A DNA stretch of 64,000 bases from Ailanthus altissimus (Eukaryota; Streptophyta; Magnoliopsida; Sapindales; Simaroubaceae). Below are positions 11,269-24,332 of the stretch, in pieces. Each line of letters opens with the position of its first letter. The stretch's first letter is position 1. The DNA lies in assembly GCA_946807835.1 (NCBI GenBank), contig OX327696.1, positions 9,932,501-9,996,500 of the forward strand. Reading direction: 5' to 3'. The notes beneath the pieces are model-generated. The model ran no database searches, was not told the DNA's origin, and saw only the letters and a list, made by a program, of their open reading frames with translations. A program made the position numbers and the translations under genes.

Positions 11269-14200
11269 TATATATTACCTTTGAATTTTAAGCTCAAGTC
11301 CAGGCCTAAGTACAAAGTTACCTTAACAAGGCCCAATTATGTCAATCTTCCAAGCTAATGCTTAAGTATGAATTTGACCCATTGAAGTCCAATTATATGA
11401 AACCTTTATGCTTGGGACTACGTATGAGCTTGTCGTACCAAAACTCAATCATGTAAAGCCTTTAGGCTTAGGCCAAGACATGGCTCAGCCCATCAAAGTC
11501 CAACTGTGAGAAATTTTTAAGCTCAAGAATAAAAGCTCAACCTACTACGGCCTCCAACCCGCGAAGGTCTTTAGTGATGTTGCCTCAATACTTTTTTATG
11601 CCTTATAATTTTTCCTCGTATCTAAAAGGACTCTTGAGTGAGAGGGTTACAAATACTTTTCAGCCGATTTCACTTTTTTATTCGGGGATGGTATGCGTCG
11701 AATGTTTAGGTCTTTGGTCTCTTAATTTTCTAAGATTCGAACCTTTACGAGCTCACTTGAATTTTGTGTGTAGGTAAGTTCCCCAAAACCGCCACAACGA
11801 GACTACTCGGCTAGAAGATTGTTTCTCAATACAAATCAATTTGCAAACCAAATCTCCATCCATGACCAAACACTTTTTTCTAAGGTCGTTTGTATGTACA
11901 TGTGTAGTGTTATTCTATTTTTTTTTAGAAAAAAAATTATTCATAATTTTCAATTAATTTTATTTTTTAAAACACTTTGAATTCATTTCATGTTCATTTT
12001 TTCTTAAATTTTCCAATAAAAAAAGTCATTAAGTATCTTGTATACTTTTGTAATTGAGGTTTTTTTTCTTCTTTAAATACTTATTATATCAAATGTGTGG
12101 CGCGGCTTGTTCAAAAGTTAATTGTACTACGGTTTAGAAGACTAAACCCAATAGAAATCATATCTAGTATTAATAGTGAAATAAAAAATTATTCTTACTA
12201 TCAAAATCGAATTGTGCCATGGTTCAAAAGTGGAAACCCAATAAATTTCTTAAAATTTGAAAAATTACAACATTTTAAAAAAGAAACAAATTCCCTATCT
12301 TTTGTAAAACTCACATTTGGTTAAGGGTTTTACCCAAAAGAAAAAAACTACTTAGATTAAGTTTATTATGATCTGTTTGGATTTCTGCACTTAATAGAAA
12401 ATACATTTGCCTATAAATCTCGGAGTTATTAAGTCTATTTTCATTTGTCATTAGAGAAATAAATTCGTCCTACTTATCAGAAAGAGGGTCGAAATTTACT
12501 TGACTATTAGATGTTTTGTTGAAACTAAATAAATGAATAATTGTCATACCTTGAAAAGACAAGAAGAAAAAAAAAAGGAGTAAATTGTATTATTTATAAC
12601 AACTCATTGAAAATCTTGCGTTTGATCTAAAATGTTATGCAGCAAAAAAAATGAAAAGTCAATTTGCAGTTTGTATCTAGTGGAATCTTTGTTTCCATCA
12701 CATCGCTTGAAAAGATATAATCGAACTTGTAGTCTTTCCTAATTATACAATTCATGTGCACATCATATAAATTCTTTTGTAAATTCTAAACAGCAATCAT
12801 CTATATTCATTATCATAAAAAAATCCAACGCAAACGAAATAATAAGCTGAATAATTAAAGGCCGACTTTTTATAGATTTACACACCAAATGATGAGTGGT
12901 TTCATCAATTTAACTAATTAAAGTTAGTACTATATTACAAATTTCTTATTTAATAATCATCAAATTAAGATATTCTCTTTATGTCAACTATTGTCTTATA
13001 ATTGTAGTTTTATGTATTATTTTTGTGTAAGTTAAAGATTTAATACCTACATAGAGATAGTCTTATATAATTATTATTTAGAATAAAAATGTAAAAGCAA
13101 CAGTTTATCTAATACAGTATCAGAATCAAATTATAAACTAAGTTAATTATAGAGTTAGATTATTCATTAGAAATAAAGTTACCTCACTATATAAATTAAT
13201 ATCACTTTCTCTCCGATGATAAGGAATAGTTTGTTCATTTATTATTTCACTTTTTAATCTTCAAATCATTCTTTCCTTCTTTATAGTTCTCTTCTTCTTC
13301 ATTTTTATATTAGGATTTACTTTATAACTATTTTTATAATTTCAAACTTATTTAATAAATTACATAAAATCACTCTTTATCCTTATTAAGAAAACACCAT
13401 CAAAATACATAAAAATGGCCTTTACAAATTCAAAGTATGAGATCTTAGAACTTTATGTATGCTATAAATTTTATTATAATTTATATCTTATAATATTTAT
13501 TTTGTATTGGTGATGAGCTCTACCCGCGAATATAAATAAGCTTTTAGATTGAATTACGTAAATTTGTATGTTAATTTTTTTAATGTTGTATGTTTTTATT
13601 AAATGTTTGCTAAATTGCATTCAACTTAAAAACTATGAAATTGATATATATATATATATATACACACATTTAATCTGAATTTACTAAGTTAATAATTTAA
13701 AAACACTTCTGTGTTCTTATCTGGGTTATAAGCTCAGTTATAATGAGCTTTGTTGAGTCATTATTTGTTATAATTACCTTTGGACAACCCTCTATTCTCA
13801 ACTCTGATTTGGGCTATCTCCTGCCCGTTCTAGGAAGCCTTTATCTCCTCAGCCTTCCAAGTATGTTTTGGTTCCCTGGTTAGTTCTACACTTCCTAAAC
13901 ACCTCATCTAACCCTTAACACAATCTTAGTAACCTTCTGTAACCTAGCCGAATAAAACAACTTCCTTTAAGCTGTCCTTCACTTATGGCCCTTGAGCTTT
14001 AGCAACCTTTACTGAGTTGTTGCTTTCCATCACTAAAATAAATCCTAATTCGTTTATGCTCAAAAGACAACTGGTCTATAGCATACCAAATTTTGGCAAA
14101 AACAACACGTTTGTGTTTTGTGGATTTTGATACATAGTAGTACGCCTTTAGATTGTTATTCAACTTATGTTTATGCCTTGGTATGAATCAAATTACGAGA

Positions 14201-15338
14201 TGCTGGAACTTTTGAAAATGAAAAGTGATGTGATATGATAATCCAGGTGCCAAGTGAAATTGAAACGTAAATTTATATAAGGTATTATTGCCAGATTATG
14301 TTTATAAGTGATCATTTGTGATTCTGTTAAATCAACCAAATAATTGTCGTTGTTGATATTAATTGTTAAAAAATTTAACTGGTATTCTTAGATGCGGGTC
14401 TTGCGTCCTCTGAGTTTCATGATCTGTTTGTTTCTTTGTTTTTTTTTTTCTCCTTATTTGATGCCTAAACTGAGTGGATTACCCATAAAATTGAGACCAT
14501 TTGAATAAAAAAAATCTTACTTTGTTATGACAAAATAATAAGCATTCAAGAATCATATAACAAAGTAAAAGGGAATTGCAAAAGTTTATTCGCGCATCAA
14601 AAAATCTTGATAACAATTAGTTCAGAACTTGATATAACTGTGAAATTTGGGTTCATTGTTATATAAATAAAAGGTTATGAAACACAGAGTATTGTAATTT
14701 TTATTCAACCGAATGAATTATCAAGTACTAAGTTAGACTCTCTTACATATATCGTACACGAAATATATAATATGCGTCGGTAGATTAAGTTATTGATTGG
14801 CATGAGTATTAGTTTTGTATAGCAAAACTTTGGTTGATTCAAGCGTTAGGATCCGTCTGAGAGTGCTTCTTGAGGGATCAAAAGTGTATATTGTATGTCC
14901 TCTTTGTGATAATAATTACATATACTGGATTCTTCAAGAGATAAATTATCTCTCTTTTGAAGCTAAAAATCTATATTGTGAATAATTTTTTTTTTTGAAA
15001 TCTCTGCTTCAGGAGATATTAATTAAATATGACATGGGTAAAATAATTTCTTTGAAGCAATTTTTGCTTCTGTTAAAGAATATCTACGTTGTTGTTCTTC
15101 AAGTAATTATATGCTTTATCTCCAGCTTCCCATTATGTGTAATTTCTTTATTGTTTTTCCAGGAACTGCTTACAGCAGTTGATGGTAGGCCTTGGAATAA
15201 TCTTTCAAAAAGAAGGGTTCAAGCTTGTGGAGACTCTTTTAGATTTATGTTGAAGCTTGTGGAGACTCTTTTAAATTTGTGTTGAATTGGAAACGTATCA
15301 AGTAAATAATATGGCGCAACAACAAGTAATTTAAAGAA
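11269..15338. other. Long intergenic tract between MULE and Copia element
   Basis: No gene is supported. About 11283-11830 is less AT-rich and repeats phrases like aggcttaggcc, gcccaattat and aagtccaa; it resembles part of a plant LTR, but I could not find its ends. A 75-codon frame at 12097-12324 and a 96-codon frame at 14995-15285 match nothing I know. The last part of the second frame (about 15165-15250, reading AVDGRPWNNLSKRRVQ) has coding-like composition and could be a gene fragment. The remainder is AT-rich filler. Confidence 0.45.
15221..15284 (+). repeat. Tandem duplication, 2 x 32 bp
   Basis: Two adjacent copies begin aagcttgtggagactctttt and differ at two bases (agatttat / aaatttgt). 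They lie about 50 bp before the edge of the Copia element. Confidence 0.9.
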
Positions 15339-15890
15339 TGAAAGATAAAAAAAAATACAAAATTTATATAGTTCGATAATTACTTATGCTCACAATAGAT
15401 TAAAATCTCACTTTTTTTTATTAATAAAGCACAAGACACTCACAAAGTATACCATTTACAAGAATATAAAAGCTCACAAAGAACTCTTAATAATTTCTCA
15501 CCAAATTGTCTCTCTTGTAATGTAAGATTTTTCTCTTATGTGTAATTGTATTGTGATGATTGATTTTAATTACAAAGAGTTATAAGGGTTTATATTGTGT
15601 TAATACTAACCTTAAAAATCCTAAATTTAATTGAAATAAGAGTCTTTACTTGTAGAAGTCTAAATTTCATTTAAAAAAGTCAATTGAGTTAAAACAAGAA
15701 ATACCTATAAGTTACTATGTGAACAGTAACCGTGAGCAGTGCCCGCTACATGAAAAGTTCTTTACTTTTAGCTTTTGATTTTACTTTTTCCTAGCATGAC
15801 TTTCACGTACTATATTTTTTACTGACTTCTCAATGGTCTATAACTCAAAATTAAAACTCATCATTGATTTTGAATCACCAATTTCTAACA
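15339..15890 (-). repeat. 3' LTR of Copia element 1
   Basis: On the minus strand it begins TGTTAGAAATTGGTGATTC. It aligns along its length with 24347-24877, sharing caaatttctcaccaaatt-like text, gtgatgattga and aaaaagtcaattga. The purine-rich AATGAGGGCTT immediately upstream on that strand (15891-15901) is the polypurine tract. The outer end is placed by alignment with the other LTR and is approximate. Confidence 0.65.
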
Positions 15891-16108
15891 AAGCCCTCAT
15901 TAATTCAAAATCATCCTCGAAGCTTCCAAGATCTTTCATCTCTGTATTTTTGGTCATCTTCATGTAGCAGTGACTTAGGTTAAGTCTTTGCATAGGATGA
16001 ACTAAACTAAAGGTAGTGGCTTAGTTAATATGTCAGCGAGATTTTTAGACGATGCAATCTTTTTTAGACTAATTTCACAACTTTGAATAATTTCTCGAAT
16101 GAATGAAG

Positions 16109-17470
16109 TTACACATCAATGTGTTTAGACCGCTCGTAAAACATTTGATTCTTTCTTAGATATATGACACTCTGGCTATTATAATATATACTGGAATTGA
16201 CATCTTTAGTAGCCAATATTTTTATACATATTCTTTTTAACCACCTGACCTTTTTAATAGCTACTTCTATAGCTATATACACCGTCTTCGTGATTGATTG
16301 TGCTACCGCATGCTGTAGAATCAACCTCCAGTTCACACTACACTCAAACACCGTGAATATGTAACCCGTTAAAGATCTTTTTCTATCAAGATCATTAGTA
16401 TAATCTGAGTCAACGTATCATCTTACCATTTAATCCTTATTCTCAGTCTTTTTATACAATAAACCATGATCTTCAGTTCTCTTGAGATGTCTTAATATTC
16501 ACTTACTGTAAGCTAGTGATCTTTTTCTAAATTTTTCATATATCTACTTATGACACTTCTTGCTTGTGCTATTTCTAGTCTTGTATAAACCATTATATAC
16601 ATGATGTTTCTAATAGTGCTAGCATATGATACTTTATTTATCTGCAGTTTATCCTCTTTGAATTTCAGTGATTGTACTGTTAAAAGTTTGAAATACATGG
16701 CTAAGTATTGAACATACCAAACTTATCTAGAATCTTAAGTATATATGACTGCTATGATAAAAAGATAACATATCTTCTTTTTCTCATAATATCCATACTT
16801 AAAATCCTCTTTGTTGTTCCTAAATCCTTCATCTCAGACTCGTCACTCAACTGCTTCTTCAATTTATATATTTCTTCCATATCTCTATATACAATCTACA
16901 TATCATCTATGTACAGAAGTAAATACATACTTATCCCACTACTTAGCTCTTAAAGTACATATAACCATCATACTTGCTTTTATTAAATCCTTAAGTCATA
17001 ATAAAATCATCGAATCTTTTAAACCATTGCCTAAGAGATTGCTTTAATCCGTATAATGACTTCTTTAATAAGCAAGCATGCTCCTTCATTCCGGGTTCAA
17101 CAAACTCTTGTGGCTGTAACATGTATATCTTTCCTTCTAGCTCTCCATGTGAAAAAGTTATCTTTACATCCATTTGCTTAAGATGTAAGTTAAGATTTGT
17201 ATACATGATTAACAGAATCCTAATAGATGTCTACTTGATGATTAGAGAGAAAATATCATAAAAGCCTATGCTCTCTCTCTGAGTAAAACCTTATGCAACA
17301 AATCTAGCTTTAAATCTTATAGGCTTTACTTCCAGTATCTCCTCCTTAACTTTATACACATATTTGCACCTAACTAACTTCATTTAAGGTCTATCCACCA
17401 ACATTTAGGTATTATTCTTCCTGAGATAACTAATCTATTATTCCATGGCTTGTTGCCATTTGTCATTGTT
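16109..17470 (-). pseudogene. Copia 1 reverse transcriptase and RNase H (dead)
   Basis: Broken minus-strand frames. Near 17206-16991 the RT reads LEGKIYMLQPQEFVEPG, then LKKSLYGLKQSLRQWFKRFD, both conserved Copia RT blocks. Around 16900 a frame reads LLLYIDDM, the catalytic YxDD motif. At 16698-16513 comes KVSYASTIRNIMYIMVYTR. At 16351-16109 comes the RNase H end, YNSQSVIYLRKNQMFYERSKHIDV, close to the usual 'DSQSAIYLAKNQ.FHERTKHIDV'. The domain order fits Copia pol. Stops and shifts between the blocks rule out a functional polyprotein. Confidence 0.85.
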
Positions 17471-18393
17471 CTTATTCTTCATAACCTCACTATACGACTT
17501 AGGCTCATCATACTCAAGAGTGTATACAGAATTAAAAATACGAGCAACTAAATCTATTTATGCATATTTGATTAGTGGATTTATCATTTTTCTTAGCATA
17601 TCTCTAACTAGTTAGTACTCTTCAAGTTCCATATCAAGAGTACTAGTCTTACTTTGGGTGGACTTGGAGGAACTCATTGATGTTTTTTGCTCAACTTCAG
17701 AGGTTGCCTTACTGAAGTGTTGATCTGGGGGCATATTAATTTTACTCTTGGGGTCTACTTTAACATCGACTGTTTCTAGTACTAAAACTTTCTTAGGCAC
17801 AGGTTTTTCTTTATTATCTTTTTAGGGTTTTTTTAGCATTGTCGTCTCATTGAACATCATATCTCGGCTTATGATACTTTTTGGTGACTTTAACTTTTTA
17901 CACGACACATTGTATCATTTCATACCTTCGAGATACCTTATGAATATCGCTTCATTGCTCTACACACCAATTTGTCTTTCTTCACATGCTTGAAAGATGG
18001 GCAATTGAATATTCTGAGGTGATCATACTTTGGAGGGCTGCCAGACCACTTATCTTCTAGGGTCTTGAAGTCATCGTGAAGGAAGGACTTCTATTGATCA
18101 AATAGACTACTGTTATTACAAGTTCACCCTAAAATGCTTTGGACATCTTCGCATTGGTCAACATGCATATAACCCTTTCAAGAAGGGTTTTATTCATCCT
18201 CTCAGCCATACCATTCTACTGTAGTATTGATCTAACAGTTCTATACATTGCAATCCCATACTTGGCACAAAACCCATCAAACTCTATATTGTAGTACTTG
18301 AGGCCATTGTCAATTTTTAGCCTTTTAATCTTCTTACCAGTTTGATTCTCAATAAGGGCCATTTATATTTTGAACGTATCAAACACTTACTCA
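17471..18393 (-). pseudogene. Copia 1 integrase core, C-terminal part (dead)
   Basis: Minus-strand frames read VFDTF, ALIENQTGKKIKRLK and DNGLKYYNIEFDGFCAKYGI, then NGMAERMNKTLLERVICML and PPSKYDHLRIFNCPSF. The first two blocks are the Copia integrase core around its second catalytic aspartate, and AERMNKTLLER matches the 'G.AERMNRTLLE' region with the catalytic Glu. Stops interrupt, for example before NGMAER. The integrase is cut at its N-terminal side by the rearranged junction with the inserted LTR at about 18394-18420. The part at 17612-17800 is a low-complexity K/S-rich linker. Confidence 0.8.
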
Positions 18394-18411
18394 TTACCAG
18401 TTTGATTCTCA
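18394..18411 (+). repeat. 18-bp templated filler at an insertion junction
   Basis: ttaccagtttgattctca occurs at 18334-18351 in the integrase sequence and again, identically, at 18394-18411, exactly where integrase sequence stops and Angela-like LTR sequence resumes. The LTR lacks its first ~55-60 bp here, and some 25-30 integrase codons are missing. The copy looks like filler from repair of a break. Confidence 0.75.
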
Positions 18412-18417
18412 TATAGT

Positions 18418-20845
18418 GATTGTATTTATACAATTATTATTTCTAATAAAATCGTTAATATTATTTTTATTAAATGGTAAGATGCTTGTAATGTTTTAGA
18501 CATTGTATGATCTGAAGGAGTTCAGATTTGGTCTAAAAGAGTTTAGACCAGGGCTAAGAGTTAGCAACGCTAATAGTTATAAACACTAAGAGTTAGTGGT
18601 ACTAAGAGTTAGCAAAATCTAAGGAGTTAGAGCCTTGTCTGAAATGGGACAATGACCTAAGAATATATTAGTAATGACATAGCTGCAAGGAGTTGCAGAT
18701 GGTACTAGGAAATGTCATTATGCAAGTATGTTCTCAAATATAATGTTCCTAATCTAATTTCATCGATGCGGGTTTATCGGTGAAATCCATTAATATAGAT
18801 TAGTGTATGTCTATATCTAGATGGTCCAGATGGTTAGTCTTAGTAACCATGAGCTTAGTAGGAAGCTTGTATAGAGATGCAGGTATTCAGTAAGGACTGA
18901 ATATTGAACAGACTCACGAAGACATCCAATAGACATCTCATAAAGCCGTCAATGGAAGGTCTTTCGAGTTGAGTAGTATTTGTGGTCCTTTGACCTGAGC
19001 GCCACGGTGGGCTTGTGAGTGATCCACCATGCTTTGGTTTCACACATGTCAGAAACCTTTCATAGTCTGACTGCTGGGTGTCGCTAGGTATGGTCCGATG
19101 CTCATAGAGTTCGGTGTGCGTAGATATAGGATCCATCAGCTCATATGAGTGGGTTGTATATCCTAATGCTCTGAGATTATATTTCAGAAAGTCTTGTGGC
19201 CGCAAGCATAAACCTCGAAAAAGATATTCCGGAGGAATAAACAATATCACAAAAGTGTTTGTGGATATTGTTTTATGAAATATAAATCTGGAGATAAGTT
19301 CGTGGTTGAGTAAATAGAAATTTGACGGTGATGATCTATATCTCTGCTCTTCAAGAATATAAATGATGGAAGGATTATACGAATATGTAATAACCTCAAC
19401 TTGTATGGTCTAACATGCTAATTTGTAATATCCGTAACGTGTGTGTGGGACATTGTTCACGGACATATGGAGGAGCTCTATATGACAAATTAGGTGTGGA
19501 CCTAGAGAGTCTCACAATATGAAGTATACTCGTTGTGCACTGGGGTAGCGGATTGGATTAAATAGTTCGATCCAATAAATTTCAGTAAAAGAGAACGATT
19601 GTTTAGGGATCCCTCGGATTGTACATTTGTCAAGACTTAATTGTTAAGTACATCACTTAATGAATTAACAAGGGTTGTTAATTAATAGAATATTGACAAA
19701 TGACAAAATTTGTTCCATGATTTGATTTTACCTTTTTACCATTTAACCATGGTAGTAAAAATTAGTAAGGTAAAAAGTAATTATTCAAAATTATTTTGAA
19801 TAATTAAATCATATATTATTATTATATTATTAGATAATATTATAATATATATAGATCATGGCATTGTATTTTAATACAATGAGGAGCCTAAATGTTGGCC
19901 ATTTAATTACCCATTATAATTAAAGTAATTATAATTGTTAGGTAAAGATTAATTTTGGTGGCCATTATTCTAGTGCTTGATTTAATTAATTCTAAATGGG
20001 AGACCAATAATAAAATTGGTAGAGCACTTCATTTTGTTTATTTTTATTTAATCAAAGTGTTGAATAAACAAAATAAATTTTGGCAAAACAATTGAATTCA
20101 TTCATTCAATTTTGGGAGAAGAATTTGGCAATGGCAAGGAAGAGAGGTAAGAGAGAGTTTTGGTTTTTATTCTTTCAAGTGTTGAAAAATAAACAAACTT
20201 CTCTTCATCTCCTTCTTTAATGGATGGCCAAAATGAATGATATGTAAATGGAGAAAAAGATAATTATTTTGCAAAGAGTTGTTCAAAATAATTTTCATGT
20301 AGAAATTGTTTCTAAGATTAATATACAAGAGTTGTATGTTAAAGATTTTTAATTAATACAAGAGTTGTATAGAAAATATTTACTATCTCCATTTAAGAAA
20401 CAAAAATTGTATTCAAAAGAGTTTGAATACAAGTGCTGAAAATTTTAAACACTAAGCTACCATTCTAGCTCCTTAATCCCACCAAAAGTTATGGACTAGA
20501 ATTGTTCAACATATACTTCAAGGTGAGCTCTTCACATAGATTATTGAAGAACTTGAAGAATTTGTAAAGTTACCTTCATTAGGTGAGTATTTTACATTAT
20601 GTGTTATAATACAATATTGTTCATCATGTTTATATTTGTATAATTGTTATACTTGTTCATATATGTGATATATGTTGTTCATCATGTTCATAATTGTATA
20701 ATTGTTATACTTATGCATATATGTGATATATGTTGAATTTGTTAAAATGGGTGTATTTTGTAACATGCTTCCGCTGTGCATATGGTAATTTTTGAAATTA
20801 CGCACACACTCGTATAATCACACACTCTATAATAAACACCCAACA
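18418..20845 (+). mobile_element. Angela-like Copia solo LTR, copy A, 5' truncated
   Basis: Homologous over its length to the LTRs at 22039, 30972 and 55392. They share acattgtatgatctgaa, aagagttagcaacgctaa, ggtatactagtaatgac-like text, tggtccgatgctcatagag and acttccgctg-like text near the end. It ends CACCCAACA at 20845. Its start, TGTTGG plus about 50 bp, is missing. There is no internal region and no second LTR. The minus-strand frame at 18855-19250 (131 codons) is an antisense opening also seen in part in copy D; I do not regard it as a gene. Confidence 0.8.
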
Positions 20846-22033
20846 AAAATAACTAGCCCTACCATAAGTAACTGACTGCACTGGTCCCCAAAGATCTAAG
20901 TGTATATAATCAAGAGTCCTTTTAGTTTTGTGCTCTCTAGTATTAAACTCACTCTATGTGCTTTACCTAGCACACGATGCTCACAAAACTCTAATAGTTA
21001 GAACTTATCCTCATTAAACACCTTTTGAGTAAATAACTCCTTTAGGTTCCTCTCACCTAAGTGTGTTAAATTAGATACTACAACTTGGTCTGCATATTCT
21101 CATCAGCAATAAAGAATAATTCAGAACTACTCACTACCTCTCCCTTCAGCTCATATATACATTTGCGTTTTTCACCTCTCATCATAACCATTGAACTTCT
21201 TAACACTCTCAGAACCCCTCGTTAATCTTAATGGCATATTCATTCTAGTCTAATGTCCCTAATGAAAGCAAGTTCTTCTTGAGGTTAGAAACATACCTAA
21301 CTTCTATTAACTCTCTCACTCTCCCATAATACAACTTAAGTCTAATACTACTAATTCTCATCACCTGACATGCTATGTCATTACCTATTAACACATTTCA
21401 TCTACTAATGGATTGAAAATTAATAAACCATGACTTATAGGGACACATGTGAAGCGTACAGCTAGAATCTAAAATTCATTGGTAAAAAATCTTACCATCA
21501 GAAGCAAACAAAGTCTCTACGTTGTCATAAATATCATCAAAAGTTAGAGCAGCATCTGCCTCTCTCTTCTCATCCTTTGTTTTCTTCTCCAGACAATCCT
21601 TTATGAAGTGCCTCTATTTTTTTTTTATAGCAATAACACTTTCTAAGAGGGCCTCTATATTTTGATTTCAAGCCCTTCTTCTTTTCATTTCTATGTGAGG
21701 CACATCCTCTTATAGATAAACCTTTTGTATTAGCCTATATTTACCTTCTTAATTGCTTTGAGTTTAATGATGATTTCATATCGCTTATGGTTAAACTTTA
21801 TCATAGAGCAACATATTAGTAAAATGTTCATAATTGTTAGGAATAGAACCAACAAGATGATTACCTTATCTTCAAAATCTATCTTTATGTTGATAGCTTC
21901 AAGATCAATGATAATTTTATTGAAGATGTTTATATGGCCTTTTATCGGTAACCCCTCAGACATAGGCACTTGATAAAAGCTTCTTCTTTATATGTAATTG
22001 GTTAGCCAACAATTTTCTTATATAAAAGGGTAT
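20846..22033 (-). pseudogene. Copia 1 gag C-terminus, protease and GAG-pre-integrase (dead)
   Basis: Read on the minus strand, 21969-21730 gives MSEGLPIKGHINIFNKIIIDL and then KIDFEDKVIILL, matching the mid-gag block 'MSEG.S..HI..F..II.DL...IDDED.ALILL'. A broken zinc knuckle (KCYCYKKK...LHKG) lies near 21630-21590. Protease-like WILDSSCTLHMCPYKSWF follows at about 21480-21425, and near 20940-20850 comes LDLWGPVQSVTYGRAS, the start of the integrase region ('.DLWGP......G.RY'). Frameshifts separate these pieces. The solo LTR copy A cuts the reading just after GRAS, and the LTR copy B cuts gag upstream. Confidence 0.8.
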
Positions 22034-22038
22034 CTAAC

Positions 22039-24206
22039 TGTTAGAGTTTGTGCTTATGTGCCATCCTTATTTGTATGAATATTTATTTTATAATATTTAT
22101 ACAATACATATTTTAGTAAATCATCAAACCTTTATTAAGTGGTATTAATATTTGTAACACTACAAATATTGTATGATCTGAAAGACTTCAAATCTAGTTT
22201 AACGGAGTTTAGACCAGGACTAAGAGTTAGCAACGCTAAGAATTATAACTACTATGAGTTAGTACTATTAAGAGTTAGTAGGTTATAAGAATCAACGAAA
22301 TCTAAAGAGTTAGAGCCTTATCTGTGATGGGATAAAGACTTGAGAGTATACTAGTAATGACATAGTTACAAAAAGTTGCAATAAGTGTTAAAAATGTCAT
22401 TATGCAAGTATATTCTTAAACACTATATTTTTGATCTATTTTCACCAATACAGGTTTATCAGTGAGTCCTTTTTATATAGATTAGTGTATGTCTATATCT
22501 GTATGGTATAGATGGTTATTTTTAGCTGACCATGAGCTTACTGAAGGCTTGTATAGGCATGCGGGTATTCAGTTAGGACTGGATACTGAACAGACTTACA
22601 GGCCCTAATAAACTTCCTCTGAAACCTTCAATGGTAAATCCTCTCGAGTTGAGTAGTATTTGTGGTCCTTTAACTTGAGCGACATGGTAGGCTTATAGAT
22701 GATCCACCATACTTTGGTTCCAATGTCAGAAATCTTTCATGATTTGATCACTACGTGTCATTGGGTATGGTTCGATGGTCATAGAGTTCAGTGTGCGTCG
22801 GTACGGGATTCGTCAGTTCACATAGGTGGGTTGTATATCCAATACTTTGAGATTGTATCTAAGAAAGTCTTATAGCAATAAGCAATAAACCTAGAAAAAG
22901 AGTTTCCCACAGGGTTGAACAATATAACAAAGGTATTTGCGTATATTATTCATTAAGATACGTATCTAGAGATAAGTTAATGGATGAGTTTATAGGAATT
23001 TGACGATGCTGATCTATATCCGCGTACATCTAGGGTATAAATGACAGAAGGATTATACGTATGTATTTTGACCTCAACTTATATGGTCTAACATGCTAAT
23101 TTGTAATATTCGTGTTATGTACGTGGGGCATCGATCACGGACTCATAGAATAGTTCTACTTGACAAATCGAGTGTGAATCTAGGGAGTCCCGTAATATGA
23201 AGTGTACTAGTTGTGCATTGGGGTAGTGTACTGGAGTGAATAGTTTAATACAGTAAAATCAAGTAAATTTAATATGGTTAAGTTAACTAAAGTATATAGT
23301 TAAGGTGGAACCCACTTTGGGTTAACTTAGTAACCGAGTAGGGGCTTAAGAATAATTTTACATAATTAATTATTTAATTATTAAATAACCAAGATATTTA
23401 TTTACTTAAGAGTTAAGTAAAAATTTAATTTAACCATGGTTAATTATTAACTAAAGAATTAGGTTAAAAGATATTTTTTACTTAACTTATCCTAGGTTAA
23501 TTGTTAACTATAGAGTTAGGTTAAAATTAAGATATTTTATTTTAATTAATTGTTAATTGAATTTAACTTAAGTTAAGTTAATTGTTAACCCTAGGGTGAG
23601 GTTAAAGTGAAATTAAACCTAAGTTAAATGCAAATGTAATTGAAATTAAATGCATTTGTATATATTTGTTAAATGAAACAAAAATTCTAAGTTTTACAAT
23701 TAGAAGTGGTTGGCCAATTTTTTGGAGAAAGAGAGAAAAGAAATTGTTTCTTAGTTTATATTTCAAGTGTTGAAATTAATATCTCTTATTCTACTTCAAA
23801 TTAACTACTTATTGTAATAACAAATTGATTTATGTTAATTGTTCAAGTGTTGATCATGGTTGAAAGAAATTATATTCATTAGATTAAGAGTTAATCTAAA
23901 AGGTTTAAGTGTTAAACTAGTACTAAATTATAGACTGCCATTCTAGCCAATCAAACCTACCTTCGTTGATTGTTAAAATTAGCAATGATTGTATTTCAAG
24001 TGGACTCTAAACAAATATAATCCAAAAACTTCAAAGGTTATATTCTCAATTTGTACCTAATTTGATTAATATGTATTAATTGTGTTCATTGTTTAATTTT
24101 TGACTTCCGCTATACATATATATATATATATATATGAGATGCATATACTTGGACGATGAACACATACACCATATCCTTACACCCATGATTTAATCATCGC
24201 TTAACA
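22039..24206 (+). mobile_element. Angela-like Copia solo LTR, copy B
   Basis: Starts TGTTAGAGTTTGTGC and ends GCTTAACA, flanked by ctaac (22034-22038) and ctaat (24207-24211). This is a 5-bp target duplication with one C/T change. It aligns with copies A, C and D, including the terminal 'acttccgc' stretch followed by an AT microsatellite. It sits inside the gag of the minus-strand Copia element. At 2168 bp it is shorter than copy C. No internal domain or second LTR is present, so it is a solo LTR. Confidence 0.85.
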
Positions 24207-24332
24207 CTAATTTTTTTCAAAGACTAATAGTTGTATTTTCTCTTGCAACTTTCCTAAAAACTTCATTGCTCAATAACAAAATGATTATGCTATGAACCAT
24301 TTCCTAAATGTTGTTCTCTACTTAAACCTTTA
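24207..24332 (-). pseudogene. Copia 1 gag N-terminal fragment (dead)
   Basis: On the minus strand it reads VHSIIILLLSNEVFRKVARE, then NTTISL, fitting the early gag block of Copia elements ('...AIILCLGDKVLREVAREKTAA.LW'). It lies between the PBS and the inserted LTR copy B and continues beyond that LTR into LESLYMTK at about 22025. The start codon is not preserved. Confidence 0.65.

Noticed and set aside
12097..12324. 75-codon frame (RLVQKLIVLRF...), considered as an organelle-derived insert
   Set aside because: No recognisable chloroplast or mitochondrial protein, no neighbouring organellar sequence, and AT-rich composition explains it.
14995..15285. 96-codon frame considered as a gene
   Set aside because: Starts without an ATG in good context, its end runs into a 32-bp tandem duplication, and no family is evident. 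Only the middle piece (AVDGRPWNN...) might be an old exon fragment.
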